DNA of 64,000 nt from Kalaharituber pfeilii. Its lineage: Eukaryota; Ascomycota; Pezizomycetes; Pezizales; Pezizaceae. The translations under genes were made by a program, and so were the position numbers. The stretch lies in the NCBI GenBank assembly GCA_015179045.1, contig WHUZ01000012.1:1404830-1468829 (forward strand), in the 5' to 3' direction. The notes under the pieces are model-generated. The model ran no database searches, was not told the origin of the DNA, and was given only the letters and a program-made list of their open reading frames with translations. Within the stretch, counting starts at the first letter, position 1, and each line of letters starts with the position of its first letter. Below, in pieces: positions 58,931-64,000 of the stretch.

Positions 58931-61900
58931 GAATATGTATACATAATAATTATTATCTTTCTTAGATCTAATAAGTAAGCCATAATTCCAGAAAGAGTAG
59001 AGGTATATCAATTAATCTTATCTTATTCCATAACTAATTTACTTCATGTAACTAGTTATTATAATTTTTTTTTTAAGCATCTTAATATTCGTTTTTTTAT
59101 AAGACTAAATTTAATTCAATACAAGAAAAATTTAGAGAGTTTAAAACAAAGCTTAAACAGAAATTAAAACTTTTATTAGTAGCTTCTATAATTATATATT
59201 ATACTAAGTATATTAAAGTATATAATTTTAAATATATTTAATATACTAGTAGAAATAGTCTTATAAAGCATATTAGTATATTATAATTTAAGGATTATAG
59301 CTTTTATTTCTAATAATTGTTAAAACTATATATCTTTAATAATTATAAAACTACTTTATTAGTAGTTATTAGCTTTATATTATATTTTATTTTATTAGTA
59401 TTAGATAAATTTTATTAACTTACTAAGTTTAAATAAGAAAAAATTATTAATATTTTTTATATAACTTATATTATTATTATATTTATAATATAAATATACT
59501 ATATATATTTATTATAACTAGTTATATAGTATATAGTAGTTATTATTCTTTTTTATAGCTAATAAGTTAAATTGAACTAATATACTAAGCTAAAAATAAG
59601 ACTTTACTAATAACTAACTTAAAAAGATCTAATAAGTTATTCTAGTCTAGTTAATTAGTTTTTTAATAGTTTATTAATATATTTTTTAATATTAATACTA
59701 TTATTACTACTTTTATATTTTAATTTTTTTTTATATTATTATAGTATTATAAAATAATAGTTAGATAATTAACTATTAAAGTTATTTTTTAAGTTGTTTT
59801 TACTTTAAACTAACTATTTCTTTAGTATCTTCTTATTTTATATTTTTTAAAAAGTTATATATTATTTATAAGTTATATATTATTTTGAAATACTTATAGA
59901 ATTGAGTACTATATCTTATATCTTAAAATATTATATTATAAAGACTTACAAACTTAGTAGTATATAATTTATATTTTTTTTATTTCTTTAAAATAATATT
60001 TTTATTTAAGTAAAATAGAATTAAATAGTATTTATATTAGTCTAAGTTAATATAAGTTAGTTTTTTAGTATAAGTTTTATTTTAAATTGATATTAATTTA
60101 TTCTAATAAGTTAAAAGTAGAGTTAAAAACTAATTTAAATAGGAATTATTTATATAGTAAAATATAATATTTTCAACTTATATCTATTTTAACTTATTAG
60201 TCTAAGTTTTTTAATATAAAAAAAAACTAACTTATTAGCTAAGTTAGTTTTTTTTAAAAAAAAAATCTAACTTATATTAAAAAATTAATAAGTTAAACTA
60301 ATAAGTACTTATAATTGATATAAATACTAGAATTAAATATAACTATATTTTAAAAAAATTATATAGTATACTATATTAATAATTTATAAAAATCTATTTA
60401 TTTAGTTTTATAAGACTAGGAATTCTATATAAACTTTAATAATTTCTTTTTAAAATAAATTTTTAGAGTTTTTAAAGTAGAGTTTATAAGAAAGTTCTCT
60501 AGTAAATAATAAAACTTAAAGTTATTTAAGTTAAATAAATTTTAGATAGATAAAAGTATAATTTAAAGTAATCAAACTTACTTTTACTAATTTTTAAATA
60601 ATAAATAATTATACTTTTATTAGCAACTACTAACTTTTTAGAGAATTTAATTTTTATACTTTAATTACTAGTATTAATAGTACTATTAATGATTATAGTA
60701 TTAAACTTTTAAAAAGTTTTTCTATTTACTAATAAAGATTACTATAGTTTCTTTTTTAAAAAAAAAAATTTAACTATTAAAAGTAAAGCTATAATATACT
60801 TTAGTAATAAGACTAAAAAAAATAAATATTAAATTTATTTATTATCAAAAGTTAAAAAAATAACTTTCTATTAAATTTTTTATAACTATTTTCTATTTAT
60901 CTAATTAAAGACTTTTTTAAAAGTACTATAGAGAGCTTAGCTTTTTAAAAAAATTTTAAAACTCTTATAAGGTTCTTTTTTAAATATTTTTAATAGAAAA
61001 AATATAACTAAAAAAAGAATTTATATTAATTATAATTTTAATATAGTAATTCTTTATATTTATTACTTTTATAATAGTTAACTAGTAATAAATTAATTAC
61101 TAGTTTAATATTTAACTTCTTTTTACTAATTTTCTAAGTATTAAGAAAAGTTATAGAATATAAAATTTTATTTAAGCTTAAAGTTAAAGCTAAAAAAACT
61201 AAAGCTAATAAGCTAAAACTAAAAAATAAAAGCTAAAAATAAGATAAAAGATAATAAAATAGTAAAATACTAGATAATACTATATAATCTTAATATATTA
61301 AGTAATAGATAGTACTTATATAATATATTTAAATATTATAATAGTATAATATAGCAGTATATAAGTATACTCAGAGCACAGCTAAAATATAATAAGCTAT
61401 GAGGTTATATAACTAGTCTACCTCTATTATATTTAAAGACCTGACATAAACTGGTACTAAGAGCTTATATATATAAATACTTCTATATATCTCAACCATA
61501 CTACTAAGAGTTACTAGTAGTTCTACCTTTTAGTATAATAGTTTGTAAAATAGTTAGTTGCAACCTATAATAGTACTACTAATAGAGTTACCAGTTCAAA
61601 CCTTATATGTAGTAAATATAAAATACTGTATACAACCTTTAGATTTAGATGGCTTACAACTACAAACCAATCATTAATTATAAAGTAATATAGTAGTATA
61701 TAAAATTAAAGCTCTAAAACAGTAATAAGTAGCTGAGAGTTAATATATAAAGAGTATGAGATATACTTTACTAAGGAAAGAGTAATATTATAATAGTATA
61801 ATATGGTAGTATGTGAGTATACTTAGAGTAGGGCTAAAATGTAGTGAGTTATAAGATCATATGACTAGCCTATCCCTACTATGCTTAAAGACTTAGTATA

Positions 61901-64000
61901 AACTAGTACTAAGATATTATGGGTTGCAACTAACTATCTTACAAACTATTATACCAAAAGATAGAACTATTAGTAATCCTTAGTAGTACAGTTAGGATAT
62001 ATAGGAGTATCTATGCATATAGGCTCTTGGTACTAGTTTATGCTAGGTCTTTAGGTATAGTAGAGATAGGTCAGTCATATGACCTCATAGCTTACTATAT
62101 TTTAGCTCTACTCTAAGTATACTCTTATATACTATTATCTCATATTATTATGATATTACTCCCCCTTTAGTAAAGTATATCTTGAACTCTCTATATATTA
62201 ACTACTAGCTACCTGTTACTACTATAGGGCTTTAATTTTATATGCCATTATACTACTTTATAACCAGCAACTGGCCTATAGCTATAAGCTATCTAAATTT
62301 AAAAGTTACATGTAGTATTTTATATTCACTATATATAAGATTTAAACTAGTATTCCCACCAGTAGTACTGTTATAGGTTACAACTGATCATTTTGCAAAC
62401 TATTATATCAAAAAGTAAAACTACCAGTAACTTCTAGTAGTATAGTTGAGATATATAGGAGTATCTATACATATAGGCTTTTGGTACTAGTTCATACTAG
62501 GTCTTCAGATATAGTAGGAGTAGGCTGGTTATATGACCTCATAGCTTATTGTATTTTAGCTCTACTCTAAGTATACTCACATACTGCTATATTATACTGT
62601 TATGATACAAAAGCTTATATGTATAGATACTCCTATATATTTTAACTATTATTAGAGGTTACTGGTAGTTCTATCTATCATGGCTTAGTATGCTATGACA
62701 GCAGAGAGAAGCTAATTACTAGTACATGTGAACATTTAAGAGAGCTAAGATTCTTAACCATATATACAAACGTAAGTGAGTCACTAACCAGCCCATATAG
62801 ATACTCCTATATATATTGACTGCACTACCAGGTAGTACTAGTAGTTCTATCTTTTAATACAATAATTTATAAGATGGTCAGTTATAACCCATAATAGTAC
62901 TACCAGTCAGGTTACTAGTTCAAACCTTGCCTGTAGTGAATATCAGATACTGCAAGTAATCTTTGAATTTGATAAGTAGCTTACAATCACATACTAGTTA
63001 CTGGTTATAAAGTAGTATAGTAGTGACATATGAAATTGAAGCCCTAAGGTGGTAATAGGTGACTAGGAGTTAATATATAGAGAGTCCAAAATGTATTCTA
63101 CTTATAGGGGAGTAATGTTATAGCTTGGCATATTATAGTAGTAGAGGAAAGCTAATTACTAATATGTATGGACGTCTAAGGGAGCTAAGATTTTTGACTA
63201 TATATACAAATATAAGCAAGTTGCTGACCAGTCTGTATAGATACTCCTATATATATTAACTACACTACTGAGTGGTACTAGTAGTTCTATCTTTTGGTAC
63301 AACAGTTTGTAAAATAGTTAGTTGCAACCTATAATACTATTTTTTAGTATAACAGTTTATAAGATAGTCAGTTGCAATCTATAGTATTAAGATAGTAATA
63401 AGAATAAAGTAATATATTAGACTTTTAGCTAATATTTTGATTAAAAGAATTATATAGTATAATATATATAATAATCTATAATAGTTATAATTATTATATC
63501 AAATTAGACAGTCTGATCCTGTCTTCTATTATTATAATATACATATTCTATTATTATTTTATTGGCTTAATTCTTTCTTATTTTCATTTTATATGTCATT
63601 TATATAGATAGTTGCTATATTTATCTTATATATTAATTCTTTCATTTATTTTTGGAATTACTTTGAATATTACATTCAGCTGGGATTTGTTTCAAACTTA
63701 TATATAGCTTATTTTATTTTATTTTTTCTTTACGAAACTGTACAAGTTTATTACCTATGTTACAGACATAATCATTCTCATGCTATAACATTATCTTATT
63801 TAAGTGTTGTTAAAAGGTACTACTAACTATAAAGCCTATCAGTTGGAAGTTTAGCTAATCTGATACTAGTCAGGTCCATAGTAGTAGAACTTCTTTGGTT
63901 AAGAAGTAAGTAACTACTAAGATTAGTAATCTTGATTACTAACTCTTCTAGCAGCTCCTATTATACTATTCATTATATGATAAACTTTTCTTATTTTCTT
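58931..64000. repeat. AT-saturated, RIP-like block of decayed repeats
   Basis: From about 58.93 kb the sequence is nearly free of G and C until about 61.35 kb, then becomes a mosaic of still AT-rich repeat copies. There is no coding frame of note. Short motifs recur in both orientations. For example a roughly 48-base segment with ATAGTTTGTAAAATAGTTAG and TTGCAACC occurs near 61520, 62842, 63282 and 63335, and inverted near 61923 and 62367. TCATATGACCTCATAGCTTA-type segments also recur inverted. This is the pattern of transposon copies degraded by C-to-T mutation (RIP) into an AT-isochore. Confidence 0.85.

Overview
This is nuclear DNA of a filamentous ascomycete (Pezizomycotina); genus and species cannot be fixed from the window. 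The genes are split by many short introns (about 45-75 bases) with GT..AG borders and CTAAC/CTGAC-like branch sites. The products are classic fungal proteins (Cdc25, Ypt7, Atg16, Vac8, Dot1, Fex). The right end is an AT-saturated block of decayed repeats, as produced by repeat-induced point mutation (RIP). All gene models were spliced by hand from reading frames and splice signals; no RNA or database evidence was available. || Layout: 1-296 is the end of a uracil phosphoribosyltransferase (+). 1171-2371 is a Gfo/Idh/MocA-type oxidoreductase (+, 4 exons). 4454-8434 is a Ras guanine-nucleotide exchange factor of the Cdc25 type (-, 5 exons, SH3 + WW-like + RasGEF_N + RasGEF). 8.4-16.6 kb is an 8 kb gene-poor stretch with a nest of short inverted-repeat elements. 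16644-19283 is a C2H2/fungal_trans transcription factor (+). 19.3-30.0 kb is a second gene-poor stretch of over 10 kb. 30042-31509 is a fluoride exporter (-) and 31764-33150 an SLC35F/EamA-type vacuolar transporter (-). 35124-36151 is Ypt7/Rab7 (-), divergent from Atg16 at 37138-37857 (+), which converges on the Dot1 H3K79 methyltransferase at 38125-40165 (-). 43340-45369 is a CofD/UPF0052 family protein (-, 7 exons) and 46726-48683 is Vac8 (-, 6 exons, with an apparent one-base frameshift). 48.7-54.5 kb is gene-poor and holds a SINE-like insertion, a MITE and one candidate small secreted protein. 54611-57912 is a VWA-domain protein (+, 11 exons) with a tandemly multiplied exon-intron unit at its start and a long Gln/Pro repeat tail. 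From about 58.9 kb to the end the DNA is AT-rich and gene-free. || Functional themes: four products in 31.7-48.7 kb act at or near the vacuole or in autophagy (the transporter, Ypt7, Atg16, Vac8), although gene clustering by function is not proven. Cdc25 acts upstream of Ras/cAMP signalling. || The most unusual structure is the VWA gene. A 116-base unit equal to one 60-base phase-0 exon plus one 56-base intron is repeated head to tail, so splicing would add a 20-residue block per copy. The same gene ends in about 350 residues of QPQGQ-type repeats, and a retroposon with 13-base target duplications sits directly after its stop codon. The window also shows three families of short non-autonomous elements, two of them with clear target-site duplications.
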